From positions 24,814 to 88,813 of the forward strand of contig QMRH01000001.1 of the NCBI GenBank assembly GCA_003650675.1: 64,000 bases of DNA. Reading direction: 5' to 3'. The translations under genes were made by a program, and so were the position numbers. How positions within the stretch are numbered: position 1 is the first letter of the stretch; every line of letters starts with the position of its first letter. A model generated the notes under the pieces. The model made no database searches, was not told the origin of the DNA, and was given only the letters and a program-made list of their open reading frames with translations. Origin of the DNA: Thermoprotei archaeon. GTDB taxonomy: Archaea; Thermoproteota; Thermoprotei; Thermofilales; B20-G17. Shown here one piece after another: positions 8,352 through 16,773 of the stretch.

Positions 8352-8948
8352 TTAAACTAACATCACATTCCTAAACCATTCTGCAAACTTCGTGAATGCT
8401 CTACCCCGGTGTGAATATAGATTCTTCTCCTTAATGTCCATTTCAGCAAACGTTTTAGACGACCCTTCAGGAATAAATATAGGATCATATCCGAAACCTT
8501 GAGACCCCTTCTCTTGTTCTGCAATGACACCAGAGACCACTCCTGTAAAAACCTTTAACCCCAATTCAGGAGATACGAAAGCTACAACAGACTTAAAGTA
8601 GGCTCTTCTATCACTTCTACCTGACATAAGCTTTAGGATACCGCTTAACCCTATGGTTCTATATACATACGAGGAAAAGGGTCCTGGAAAACCTTTTAAC
8701 GCCTCTATGAAAAGCCCATCATCTTCAACTAGTAAATTTCTGTTGGGATAACGGCTAGCAAGCTCTTTAACGGCGTAAGTAGCTATCTCCTCTAGGGAGT
8801 CAGATTGTATTTCAAGCTTATCTTCCGGAAGATGATCAAGTTGAATATTGTATTTCGACAGTATCAGGAAGGCTTCTTTAAACTTATTCATGTTCCTTGT
8901 GGCAAATAACACCCTAGATCTAAAGCCCGTTTTCGTCGAATTCGACAA
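8352..8948 (-). CDS. XTP/dITP pyrophosphatase (RdgB/HAM1 family)
   Basis: This enzyme hydrolyses non-canonical purine triphosphates such as dITP and XTP to monophosphates, cleaning the nucleotide pool. Family motifs are in order: VLFATRNMNKFKE near the N-terminus, LVEDDGLFIEAL with the catalytic Asp, GFPGPFSSYV, GSQGFGYDPIF, TFAEM and SHRGRAF at the C-terminus. The length of 198 residues is typical. Its 5' end overlaps the 3' end of the upstream SPOUT methyltransferase gene by 29 nt (start 8948, upstream stop 8920), so the two are expressed together. A start at a later codon is possible because the first ~7 residues lie in the overlap. Confidence 0.93.
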   Translation of the reverse strand: MSNSTKTGFRSRVLFATRNMNKFKEAFLILSKYNIQLDHLPEDKLEIQSDSLEEIATYAVKELASRYPNRNLLVEDDGLFIEALKGFPGPFSSYVYRTIGLSGILKLMSGRSDRRAYFKSVVAFVSPELGLKVFTGVVSGVIAEQEKGSQGFGYDPIFIPEGSSKTFAEMDIKEKNLYSHRGRAFTKFAEWFRNVMLV

Positions 8949-9570
8949 CGGATTTCACCCTCCCTAACTTAAGGTATTCGGCTTCATCCCTATCTATACC
9001 GTTTTTAAGGTATTCGACCAACTCCCTGCTTATTAACGGTCTACCATCTTTTATTGGATAGCTAAACGGTAAGATTATTGAATGTTTTTCAGACACCTTT
9101 ATTTCAAGTTCATTAACGAAAAATAGTTCGCTTAACGGGGTCCCTTCAGCTATTCTTTTAGCTACATAGGCGGCACCGTCCACGGATAACTGAAGTTTAC
9201 CTAGATTTCTCTTTCTAGCGTTGGGCAACCGTTTTGATAGAAAAGTTTTCGTTCTACCCTTAGGTGGGTGATCCCCCATGATCCCGCCTATAACAAACAC
9301 CGTATTTTCTTTTACATCCTTTGGTTCAAGAACATGGGGTGCCTGAGGATCAAGAACTATCATGTCCTCCTGCTTGAACGATTTTAAGGATAGTATGCTC
9401 TCCTCTAAAACCATGAATGCTATCTTTGTCAGCAACTTTCTTTCCGCTGGATCCCTAATATTCGATATAACTAAGTTCTCTTTACCAACTATATGGCTAA
9501 CGTTCTTGTATTCGAACCAAACCCATTTGCTGACGACTGGCTCTAAATGCTCTATCACGTAGATTACCAT
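8920..9570 (-). CDS. Sfm1-like SPOUT methyltransferase
   Basis: The N-terminus YVIEHLEPVVSKWVWFEY and the segments IVLDPQAPHVL, FVIGGIMGDHPPKGRT and LGKLQLSVDGAA match the COG2428/Sfm1 group as I remember it. In yeast, Sfm1 methylates an arginine of ribosomal protein uS3 using a SPOUT-fold (trefoil knot) domain; the GGIMGDHPP stretch is the knot region that binds S-adenosylmethionine. The archaeal substrate is not known from the sequence. The gene sits between a large helicase gene (16 nt upstream) and the XTP pyrophosphatase, with which it overlaps, suggesting an operon. 216 residues, close to the yeast length. Confidence 0.8.
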   Translation of the reverse strand: MVIYVIEHLEPVVSKWVWFEYKNVSHIVGKENLVISNIRDPAERKLLTKIAFMVLEESILSLKSFKQEDMIVLDPQAPHVLEPKDVKENTVFVIGGIMGDHPPKGRTKTFLSKRLPNARKRNLGKLQLSVDGAAYVAKRIAEGTPLSELFFVNELEIKVSEKHSIILPFSYPIKDGRPLISRELVEYLKNGIDRDEAEYLKLGRVKSVVEFDENGL

Positions 9571-9585
9571 CGTAGACGCCTTTTC

Positions 9586-12500
9586 CTATGTTTTTTCCTC
9601 TTTCATTTTCTTAAGGATAAAGTATAATAGATATATGTTTTTAAGATTCTCTTTCATAGCTTTCTCTGAAGTATCCCCAAGAAATCTAGTGAACTTCTTC
9701 CATTTACCTACAGGAACCTCCTTTATCCTGTTGAGTGAATTAAAGTACTTGTTTAGGACATCTACAAGGGACGTATTACGTGAAAGTCCCAAAGCACTTT
9801 CCAATTCCTCTAAAGAGATAAACCGCAATTCTAGAACATCTTTTGCGAGGCTCTCCACATCCTCTACAAGCCCCATCTGCTCAAGACCGCGAATCGTAGC
9901 TATGATACTTCTTAACCCTATTTTCTCTAAGCTTTCGTAAATCGTACTCTTGGAGAAAACTACTAGTTTAAATCCCTCGTTTATAAGTTGCCGTACAACG
10001 TCTTCAAAGTCCTCTAGTTCAGCAGACGTTACTAGTACCTCCTTAAACCCTCTGGAAACAAGCATATCGTCCCCATCATATACCCCCATAATGAAGAAAG
10101 ATACCCTTAGTTGCTCGTCAAAGGGTAACTCCAGTACATCTATTACCGCTGTACGCAAGGCCCGTGACGGCTTCGGTATGAGAATGCTTTTTCCCTTGAT
10201 TTTTAGCTCGATATTTTGTCTAAGTAAAAGGTATTCGATAGACCTCAAGGCGAAGCTTTTTGCGAGATCCCAATTGAAGTCAAATTCCACGAAGTCGAGG
10301 TATGCGTTTTCATCCACCTCTAAAAGCAGTATTTCATCTATTTCCTCAGGTTCATATTCTTTGACTTTCCCTGCTACAAGGGACCAGTCTAGAAGTTCCA
10401 AAAGACCTGCACTTTCAGGTTCATGGAGTAGAAGGAGCTTTCTTTCCCCCAACTTATGTAAACTATAATCTATAGTATCAAATGGTATACCAAATTCTTT
10501 ACGTAAAATTACCATAAGATAAGCCATACCGATTCTCATTAGCTCGATGTTCTCCTTGGGATCGAGCTCTACACTGATGCCATACGTGTAGTCGGAGTAT
10601 TTCCCATTAGTGACGGCTGGAACTTCAATGGTTTTTATGTTTCTAAAGACCACCGACTTACCTCCAATTGTTTTAATTATGGGGCGTGGGGCCGTTAAAA
10701 ACCATACAACCCTGTTAGGGAACTTCGTGAGTTTCCCGAACCCATTTTTAGGGGCGTATACGACGCATATTACCTCGGAATGCAGGTGTCCCTTAACATA
10801 ATCCCAGTAGAAGGAGGGAGATTCACCCCACTTCCTCTTAATCTTAGCATACTCTTCATAGGCTTCTGCGAGGGGATCATATTTCCATAGGGTTCTATCG
10901 TTTAAGGGTTCTTCTATGACTGCCGTAACTACCCTTCCACTACGTCCACCTAAATTGTGGAAAGTAACTATGCTATCAGATGAATAGTCTATACAACCAG
11001 GTTGAAACCTCTCGACCAGATCACAGTGGGAAACATCCTCCAAATATATTTGTTTTTCATCGTCCAACCGTTTTATTCGTTTTATACCGTAAGGCGGGGA
11101 AAACTCGTAGAAATTCATGTTTCTCCAAGTCATCTTACCGACCTTGGTGAGCTCAGCTCCTGAAACTAATCCTAATTCCTTTAGAAAACGGTACTCCTCT
11201 TCGGTGAGCTTGCCCCGTAACTCAGGCGAAATGAACTTGAAGAGAGCTTCGAAGAGTAAGGAGTACTTATTGTGCGGGTTAACTATGGTCTTTTCCAGGG
11301 GTAGGTTTGTCCATTCTATTAGAGCTTTTAATCCCCGTGAAAGTAGGTATCTATCCCAGCGGGTTAAAGGGATTATTATTGTTTCCGTAAACTTGATATC
11401 CGTTCGTCTACCCTTTCTACCTTCCCGCTGCCAATATTCTCGAACATTCTCCGGTAACCCTATGTGCACTATTCTCACTATAGTGCCGATGTCTATACCC
11501 TGCGAAAGGGTTCTCGGCGATATTATAACCTTTATTTTCCCGCTACGTGCACCTTCCTCTATTTTTTCTCTAACATCTTTTGATACCAGATGATGGTGTG
11601 CTGCAACCCGTCTACTCTTATCTTCTGAGAGCATCGACCTAAGTTTTCTGTATATCTCCTCTGCTTTAGCTATACTTCTAGTGAATACTAGCGTTACACC
11701 GTCATCGTTTAAATAGTGTGTGAGAAGTTCGCAGGGGTCGAATTCAATCCAGGGAATTTTAAGGCCCATTGCCTCTGCTATTGACAAAACTTTGTAAACG
11801 TTTTCCCGAAAATACTCGAAATCCTTCAACGCCTTTAATATATCTTCACCAAGCTCCTTGAGGTTTGAAATGTTCCTGTTAAATTCTCTTTTAACTATGC
11901 TCCATACTTGTTCCAAGTTTTTGCCTAGAATAACGTAGAGAATGTTTTTTACCTTGAAGGCCTTACCTTCTATGATGCTTGTCGGCTTGGAATTAATACC
12001 GGTAAAATACCTTGCTACCTCGTGGGCATTCTCCAAGGTAGCAGTCAGTAATACTATCTGAAACCTGGCACCATAAAATTCCCTTAAAAGCTTTATCATC
12101 GAAAATAGAAGGGCTATTTCACGCGGCCCATAGAAATCAAATTCATCAAGAACTATAACGTCTACTTTTCTTAGAAACTCCTCGAGAATAGAGACCTTTC
12201 GCCTTGAACCTATCTTTTTCAGTTCAAGGATTAAGAAAGCAGGGTTAGTTACAACTATGTCGGCTCCAGCAATATATTTAATAACTTTAGATCTACTCCC
12301 TTTATCTTTATAAAGCTCGTTCTTCCTCTTTGCGTCGATTGCAACAACCTTAATTTTGGCGGCCTTCGAGTATTTATTCAATCTATAAAGCTGATCATTG
12401 GCCAACGCTAAAGTAGGATAAATTGCCAAAACCTTCTTCCTGTGTATAATCGAATACATAACCCATGCTTCTGTCTTGCCGGACCCAGTTCCTGATCTAA

Positions 12501-12726
12501 GAATAACGTTATATCCTTGAGCCAGCTTCCCGTAAGCTTCCCATTGATGTTTATATAGCCTTTTTCTACCAATGTTGCCGAAGTAATCGTCATTCAGATA
12601 TTTGTTTATAAATGGTAGCATATCCAGGAAAGTTACGGACACAGTATCGGGCATAACCTCTGGCTCAGAATATTTATAATAGTTGTATCCCAGCCGATCC
12701 AGTATTTTCGCACTTTCTATGGTCAA
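9586..12726 (-). CDS. Large SF2 DExD-box helicase
   Basis: A 1046-residue superfamily 2 helicase. Visible motifs: a Q-like YKHQWEAYGKL, Walker A SGTGSGKTEA (about 78-87), Walker B DEFD (194-197), LLTATLEN for motif III, LVFTRS for motif IV, and in the second RecA domain SPRTLSQGIDIG and YWQREGRKGRR (about 437-447) for motifs V and VI. This organisation resembles the YprA/MrfA-type (COG1205) helicases, but the characteristic C-terminal Cys cluster is not present; the last ~600 residues carry no motif I can name. Function is probably DNA repair or RNA processing. It precedes the Sfm1-like gene by 15 nt and is divergent from the regulator at 12850. Confidence 0.8.
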   Translation of the reverse strand: MTIESAKILDRLGYNYYKYSEPEVMPDTVSVTFLDMLPFINKYLNDDYFGNIGRKRLYKHQWEAYGKLAQGYNVILRSGTGSGKTEAWVMYSIIHRKKVLAIYPTLALANDQLYRLNKYSKAAKIKVVAIDAKRKNELYKDKGSRSKVIKYIAGADIVVTNPAFLILELKKIGSRRKVSILEEFLRKVDVIVLDEFDFYGPREIALLFSMIKLLREFYGARFQIVLLTATLENAHEVARYFTGINSKPTSIIEGKAFKVKNILYVILGKNLEQVWSIVKREFNRNISNLKELGEDILKALKDFEYFRENVYKVLSIAEAMGLKIPWIEFDPCELLTHYLNDDGVTLVFTRSIAKAEEIYRKLRSMLSEDKSRRVAAHHHLVSKDVREKIEEGARSGKIKVIISPRTLSQGIDIGTIVRIVHIGLPENVREYWQREGRKGRRTDIKFTETIIIPLTRWDRYLLSRGLKALIEWTNLPLEKTIVNPHNKYSLLFEALFKFISPELRGKLTEEEYRFLKELGLVSGAELTKVGKMTWRNMNFYEFSPPYGIKRIKRLDDEKQIYLEDVSHCDLVERFQPGCIDYSSDSIVTFHNLGGRSGRVVTAVIEEPLNDRTLWKYDPLAEAYEEYAKIKRKWGESPSFYWDYVKGHLHSEVICVVYAPKNGFGKLTKFPNRVVWFLTAPRPIIKTIGGKSVVFRNIKTIEVPAVTNGKYSDYTYGISVELDPKENIELMRIGMAYLMVILRKEFGIPFDTIDYSLHKLGERKLLLLHEPESAGLLELLDWSLVAGKVKEYEPEEIDEILLLEVDENAYLDFVEFDFNWDLAKSFALRSIEYLLLRQNIELKIKGKSILIPKPSRALRTAVIDVLELPFDEQLRVSFFIMGVYDGDDMLVSRGFKEVLVTSAELEDFEDVVRQLINEGFKLVVFSKSTIYESLEKIGLRSIIATIRGLEQMGLVEDVESLAKDVLELRFISLEELESALGLSRNTSLVDVLNKYFNSLNRIKEVPVGKWKKFTRFLGDTSEKAMKENLKNIYLLYFILKKMKEEKT

Positions 12727-12818
12727 AGACCTAACCCCAATAATTTATTAACGTAATCGGTTTTCAAGGCTCTCCATCCTTGATACCATTTTTGGCGATT
12801 TAAACTTAAGAGAAGAAT

Positions 12819-12828
12819 TAAATATAAA
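12819..12828 (+). promoter_or_regulatory. TATA box for a leaderless transcript
   Basis: The sequence AAATATAAAT is centred about 26 nt before the ATG at 12850, which places the expected transcription start at the start codon itself. This fits a leaderless archaeal mRNA; no ribosome site is visible. Confidence 0.6.
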
Positions 12829-12849
12829 TTGTTTTCATTTTAATTAAAC

Positions 12850-13881
12850 ATGTCGGAAGATTTATTCATTGACGACCGCGATAAAAGAATCCTCGAATTA
12901 GTTTCCAAATTAAAGCTATTAAATATGGCGGAAATTGCTAGAAGCGTTAAAGTATCTAAGGAGACTATAAGAAGGAGGATTAGAAGGCTCACAAAGTTCC
13001 TGCAAATATGTATTTCTCCCAACTATGAGGCATTAGGGTTAACACCTGCAATTCTAATACTAAAACAACCCTCTAGAAGCGATTTAAAACTTCTTGACTC
13101 GATATACTTGTGTGCAAAAGAAAAAATGTACCAGGGAGGTGAAGTTTACTGGCTTCTACTCTACTTTTTCCCAAGCAAACACCTGGAAAAACTACAAAAC
13201 ATGGTTTTAAGCCATATACCTGAAAGCGAGCTTTTTATAGGTAGGAGGATGCATCCTGAACCCGATTTTTCATGTTATGACCTAAAAAACAATACATGGC
13301 GCCTAGACTGGAGGAAAATAGGTGATCAGATAAGAGAAGGAACAGGATCGTTAAACTTCAATCCTATAAGAAAATGGAAGGTTGATATAAAAGACCTTCA
13401 TATTATAAGGGAACTAGAACGAGATGGATTGAAAAGCATAGCTAAGATAGCACGCTATATAAATGTGAATCCAAGGGCGTTACTCTACCACTTTCATAAA
13501 CATGTTGTGAACATGGTCGAGGGGTATCGAATAAAATTCAAGAGTACAGCAACTGGAAACCTTTTACCCATGTACATTAAAATGAAATTCTATACTCTTG
13601 ACGCAGCAGCCGCCTTCATTAATGTATTTAAAAAAATACCTTTAATGGATGAAATATTCATTTCAAAGAAGGATATAAGTGTGGTCACTCGATTGCTTTT
13701 ACCAGACAACAGGAATCTAATAGAAGCATACAGATTCTTTGAAGAGATGATCTCAGAGGACATATTACAAACCATAGATCTAATGTGTGTAGTTGATGAG
13801 GAGAAGAGTATATGGAGGGGGTTTCCACCACCCGAAAAGACATTCAACAATGGATGGATCCTCGAAGAAAAATTCCTTTAA
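12850..13881 (+). CDS. Two-domain Lrp/AsnC-like winged-helix regulator
   Basis: The first ~60 residues form an AsnC-type winged helix (DDRDKRILELVSKL...MAEIARSVKVSKETIRRRIRRL). A second winged-helix segment occurs near residues 180-225 (LHIIRELERDG...IAKIARYINVNPRALLYHFHKHV). The rest is predicted mixed alpha/beta and may be a ligand-binding or dimerisation region. The protein aligns over its length with the product of the gene at 48402-49436: both have similar N-terminal helices, the ISPNYEALGL / FIPSYWKMGL segment and the motif YHFHKHV. Their targets are unknown. The gene is divergent from the SF2 helicase and is likely leaderless. 343 residues. Confidence 0.75.
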   Translation: MSEDLFIDDRDKRILELVSKLKLLNMAEIARSVKVSKETIRRRIRRLTKFLQICISPNYEALGLTPAILILKQPSRSDLKLLDSIYLCAKEKMYQGGEVYWLLLYFFPSKHLEKLQNMVLSHIPESELFIGRRMHPEPDFSCYDLKNNTWRLDWRKIGDQIREGTGSLNFNPIRKWKVDIKDLHIIRELERDGLKSIAKIARYINVNPRALLYHFHKHVVNMVEGYRIKFKSTATGNLLPMYIKMKFYTLDAAAAFINVFKKIPLMDEIFISKKDISVVTRLLLPDNRNLIEAYRFFEEMISEDILQTIDLMCVVDEEKSIWRGFPPPEKTFNNGWILEEKFL

Positions 13882-14037
13882 CTTGCAAAGGGATAATGGG
13901 TTTAAATAAATAATATAGTTCATTTTACCATAATTTTCAAGCCACGAAGCATGTTACTACGCTAGTATAGAAGTACATTGTATTTTACTTGGGTTTGACC
14001 TATCAGCACCCAGTAGAGTTAATTCACTACACTTGCG

Positions 14038-14047
14038 TTAAATATTT
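14038..14047 (+). promoter_or_regulatory. TATA box upstream of the phosphodiesterase gene
   Basis: TTAAATATTT is centred about 27 nt before the ATG at 14070, consistent with a leaderless transcript. Confidence 0.5.
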
Positions 14048-14069
14048 TAGTGTCTGTTGATCGAATCTA

Positions 14070-14591
14070 ATGGATTTGGAGATGATTATCGGCTTAATGT
14101 CTGATACACATGATAATATTCCAGCATTAAGAAAAGCATTGAAAATTCTTATGAACCATGATATCAATACCGTGATCCATTGTGGGGATTTTGTGTCACC
14201 GTTCATTTTAAAGGAAATATCCTCTTTCCCAGGTAAATTCATTGGCGTCTTTGGAAACAATGATGGCGACAAATATCTCCTATTAAAAATAGCAGAAAAG
14301 AACAATATCGAAATATTTACACCACCACATGTCATGGAACTTTATGGTAAAAGAATCCTTGTACTTCACGGTTTCGGCCCAAAGGACTTTACACGAAAAA
14401 TAGTATACGAACTCGCTGAGAGTAAAAACTATGACCTAATATTTTACGGCCATACACATGAAAGAGAAGTGAAACAAATCCATGGGACACTAGTTGTAAA
14501 TCCAGGAGAAATACTAGGCTATCTCTCCGGGGAGTCGACCTTAGCCATAGTAAATCTAGAAAAGCCATGCGCAAAAATAGTGAAAATTTAG
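14070..14591 (+). CDS. YfcE/MJ0936-type metallophosphoesterase
   Basis: A compact 173-residue calcineurin-like phosphoesterase with all metal-binding motifs: MSDTHDN, IHCGDFV, GNNDG, LHGFG and GHTHE. The family (YfcE, MJ0936) hydrolyses phosphodiester bonds in vitro with manganese or nickel; the natural substrate is not known. The final NPGE segment is also typical. It is followed after 36 nt by a TMEM165-type exporter gene, with a strong inverted repeat in the gap, so the two are probably co-transcribed. Start chosen because the TATA box sits at leaderless distance; an ATG five codons later (MIIGLMSDTH) is also possible. Confidence 0.92.
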   Translation: MDLEMIIGLMSDTHDNIPALRKALKILMNHDINTVIHCGDFVSPFILKEISSFPGKFIGVFGNNDGDKYLLLKIAEKNNIEIFTPPHVMELYGKRILVLHGFGPKDFTRKIVYELAESKNYDLIFYGHTHEREVKQIHGTLVVNPGEILGYLSGESTLAIVNLEKPCAKIVKI

Positions 14592-14616
14592 GTTTTCAGG
14601 ACGATGACCTGAAAAC
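14592..14616 (+). promoter_or_regulatory. Inverted repeat between phosphodiesterase and exporter genes
   Basis: GTTTTCAGG and CCTGAAAAC form a perfect 9-bp stem around a 7-nt loop, starting directly after the upstream stop codon and ending just before the GGTGAGG ribosome site of the next gene. It could be an RNA hairpin controlling the exporter gene or a protein-binding palindrome. Confidence 0.5.
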
Positions 14617-14627
14617 AGGGTGAGGAA

Positions 14628-15197
14628 ATGATCAGCTTCCTTGAAAGCTTTTTCACCACCTTTTCAATAGTCTCCTTGATGGAATTGGGAGATAAAACCC
14701 AGCTAATATTATTAAGCTTGTTAGCAAGATATAGAAGTGGAAAAGAAGTGTTTTTCGGAGCATCGTTAGCTTTCGCAGCTTTAACTATAATGGGCGGTGT
14801 TTTAGGCCACGAAGCATCTATTATAATTCCCTCTCATCTAGTATCGCAAATGTCGGCTCTTCTCTTTATAATAATCGGTTTATTTACCTTAATACAAAGG
14901 AAAAATGAATTGAAAGAAGAGGAAGGGGGGAGGAGTCTCTCTCCATTTAAAGCATCGTTTATGGGTATATCTCTAGCGGAACTGGGAGATAAAACCCAAA
15001 TAACCGTTTTCTCGCTTTCAGCCGTATCTAGAAATCCCTTTGCCACGATACTAGGCGGATATCTAGCATTGATTTTCATATGTTTTTTAACGTTGGAAAT
15101 AGGTGACGCTATATTAAGAAGGATACCTAGGAGGATGCTTCGTTTTATTTCAGGAATACTCTTCATTATCGTCGGAATTGTTCTTCTTTTATCTTAA
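14628..15197 (+). CDS. TMEM165/GDT1-family cation exporter
   Basis: The protein has two repeats, each opening with the family signature E-x-G-D-K-T: MELGDKTQL (19-25) and AELGDKTQI (117-124). Each repeat continues with about three membrane-spanning helices, giving six in total, separated by a charged loop near residues 90-105. GDT1/TMEM165/MneA proteins exchange manganese or calcium for protons, so this is likely a manganese or calcium efflux protein in the cell membrane. A GGTGAGG ribosome site lies just upstream of the ATG, next to a 9-bp inverted repeat that might regulate it. 189 residues, usual for the family. Confidence 0.92.
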   Translation: MISFLESFFTTFSIVSLMELGDKTQLILLSLLARYRSGKEVFFGASLAFAALTIMGGVLGHEASIIIPSHLVSQMSALLFIIIGLFTLIQRKNELKEEEGGRSLSPFKASFMGISLAELGDKTQITVFSLSAVSRNPFATILGGYLALIFICFLTLEIGDAILRRIPRRMLRFISGILFIIVGIVLLLS

Positions 15198-15259
15198 ACA
15201 CCTGTAAATGCATCTATCTATCTTCCATACTCTTAGAAATCAACAAGATCAATCATACT

Positions 15260-16495
15260 TTAAATTAGTTTTTGAGTTTTCATCTTCGAGGAGAGCCCCT
15301 GTATGGGGGCCAGAAACCCTGTTAAACTTTTAATAGCTACATTTAGAAAAGTTCGTGACGTGAGGGTTTTTGTGATAACCGTTGATTGAAAATCTATATC
15401 GCCAAATGTTGTTGCAACATCCTCTAACCCGCTTTCCTTACCTTTTGCAAATAAGTTTTCGATGAAGTTATCTGGAAGAATATCCAGCAACTTTCTGGCG
15501 ATTTTCATTAGTTTAAACTCTGCAGCATATAGTTTTAACCAAAGTTTTCTATAATAGGAAAGAGAGGATTCATTAAACATTTCATCTTCCTCAATTATTT
15601 TTATAACAACTTTGGCTGCAAGTAGTGCGCCTAAAATCCCGAAAACTACTCCTCCCCCTGTCGTAGGTTTAACGTGTCCGGCGGCGTCGCCTACAAGCAT
15701 AAACCCGTCGCCGTAGGGTTTAGGATTAGGACCAGAAACCACCACCAAGCCTCCATATACTTTTTTAATCCGTATATGTTTTGTTCTCTCCCTTAAAGCT
15801 GGATGTTTTAGAATAAGCCTGTTTAACATGAATCTAGGTTTAAAGGTGGATGCTAAACCGATCCGAGCTTCATCGCTGGATAACGGTATAAGCCACGCAA
15901 AAAAGCCTGGTGCCCAACATTTCCCAGTAAATATCTCTACAAAGTCGCTATCCATGTCACTGATTCCTTGGATCTCGTATTGAATCGCAGGTATCATTTG
16001 ACGTGAATCCCTTATTCCGATGGACCTTATTATCTTAGAGGAATACCCTTCGGCATCGATTAAAAGGTCAAAGCCCTTAAATGTTCTCCTATTTGTCCTT
16101 AGTATCCAGGCATTGCCGCCGGTTTTCTTGACCCTGATTATCGGGGCTTTAAACTCGAAGTTAACGTCATTTTTAAGCGCTTTTCTATAAAGCAGGTAAT
16201 CGAACGATAGACGGTCAATAACCTTTGCTTGTACCTCAGGTCTTGAAACAATCAACACGTTACGTCCACTTGGCGAATAAAAGATCGCCCCCCTTACGTT
16301 ATTTAAGACAAAGGATTCATCTTTTATACCGATCAGCTCTAGGCCTTTTGAGGACACGAGTCCTGCGCAATGAACCGGCCATCCCACTTGAGCATGTTCT
16401 TCAAACACAGTCACCTCAACACCCTTACTTGAAAGCCTAGAAGCCACCGTCAGACCGGCCGGTCCACCGCCGGTTACGGCTACCTTAACGCTCAT
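15260..16495 (-). CDS. Geranylgeranyl reductase-family flavoprotein
   Basis: A 411-residue FAD-dependent reductase. The N-terminal dinucleotide-binding motif GGGPAGL with the following acidic residue (TVFEEH), the HCAGLVS segment and the second flavin motif GDAAGHVKPTTGGGVVFG are those of the GGR family, which saturates the isoprenoid chains of archaeal membrane lipids (digeranylgeranylglycerophospholipid reductase). The conserved YxWxFP-like loop appears as FFAWLIP. A role in lipid hydrogenation is inferred from family; some relatives act on menaquinone or other prenyls. It is 11 nt downstream of the DUF504 gene and in the same orientation as macro domain and DUF504 genes. Convergent with the exporter gene. 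Confidence 0.88.
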   Translation of the reverse strand: MSVKVAVTGGGPAGLTVASRLSSKGVEVTVFEEHAQVGWPVHCAGLVSSKGLELIGIKDESFVLNNVRGAIFYSPSGRNVLIVSRPEVQAKVIDRLSFDYLLYRKALKNDVNFEFKAPIIRVKKTGGNAWILRTNRRTFKGFDLLIDAEGYSSKIIRSIGIRDSRQMIPAIQYEIQGISDMDSDFVEIFTGKCWAPGFFAWLIPLSSDEARIGLASTFKPRFMLNRLILKHPALRERTKHIRIKKVYGGLVVVSGPNPKPYGDGFMLVGDAAGHVKPTTGGGVVFGILGALLAAKVVIKIIEEDEMFNESSLSYYRKLWLKLYAAEFKLMKIARKLLDILPDNFIENLFAKGKESGLEDVATTFGDIDFQSTVITKTLTSRTFLNVAIKSLTGFLAPIQGLSSKMKTQKLI

Positions 16496-16506
16496 AGACC
16501 CTATCC

Positions 16507-16773
16507 TCAGCCTCTTCTACCGCTTTTAGAGTAAACAACAACGTTTTTCCTTAAGTCTTTCACGTAGATAACCCTGTGCAAAGGTATCTTCTTCACTCTA
16601 TTGTTTTCCTCAATATAAAAATAGTCGCGAGTAACTTTGACTAAATTATTGCATCTAACCCGTTCCACATCTCCCGGAAAGCCTCTGGATATAAAACATA
16701 TTTCAAAGATCTCAGGATTTACCCTGGGATCCCAGATAATCTTGTTAAGTAGCTCCCTTAAGGGATTCTTCAT
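16507..16773 (-). CDS. DUF504/UPF0248 protein
   Basis: This 88-residue protein matches the small archaeal DUF504 (UPF0248) family: an N-terminal LRELLNKIIWDPR helix, a central basic strand region and the conserved IPLHRVIYVKD motif near the C-terminus. In relatives the domain is also fused to nucleic acid enzymes, and a role in RNA end handling has been suggested; the function is not established. The ATG overlaps the stop codon of the macro domain gene (ATGA), so both are translated from one mRNA. The coupling to a macro domain, which removes ADP-ribose, is a hint of a shared RNA- or ADP-ribose-processing role. Confidence 0.8.
   Translation of the reverse strand: MKNPLRELLNKIIWDPRVNPEIFEICFISRGFPGDVERVRCNNLVKVTRDYFYIEENNRVKKIPLHRVIYVKDLRKNVVVYSKSGRRG

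Noticed and set aside
13882..14069. tRNA or other RNA gene in the gap before the phosphodiesterase gene
   Set aside because: No cloverleaf, T-loop GGTTCGA or CCA-like end could be found; only a TATA box for the next gene.
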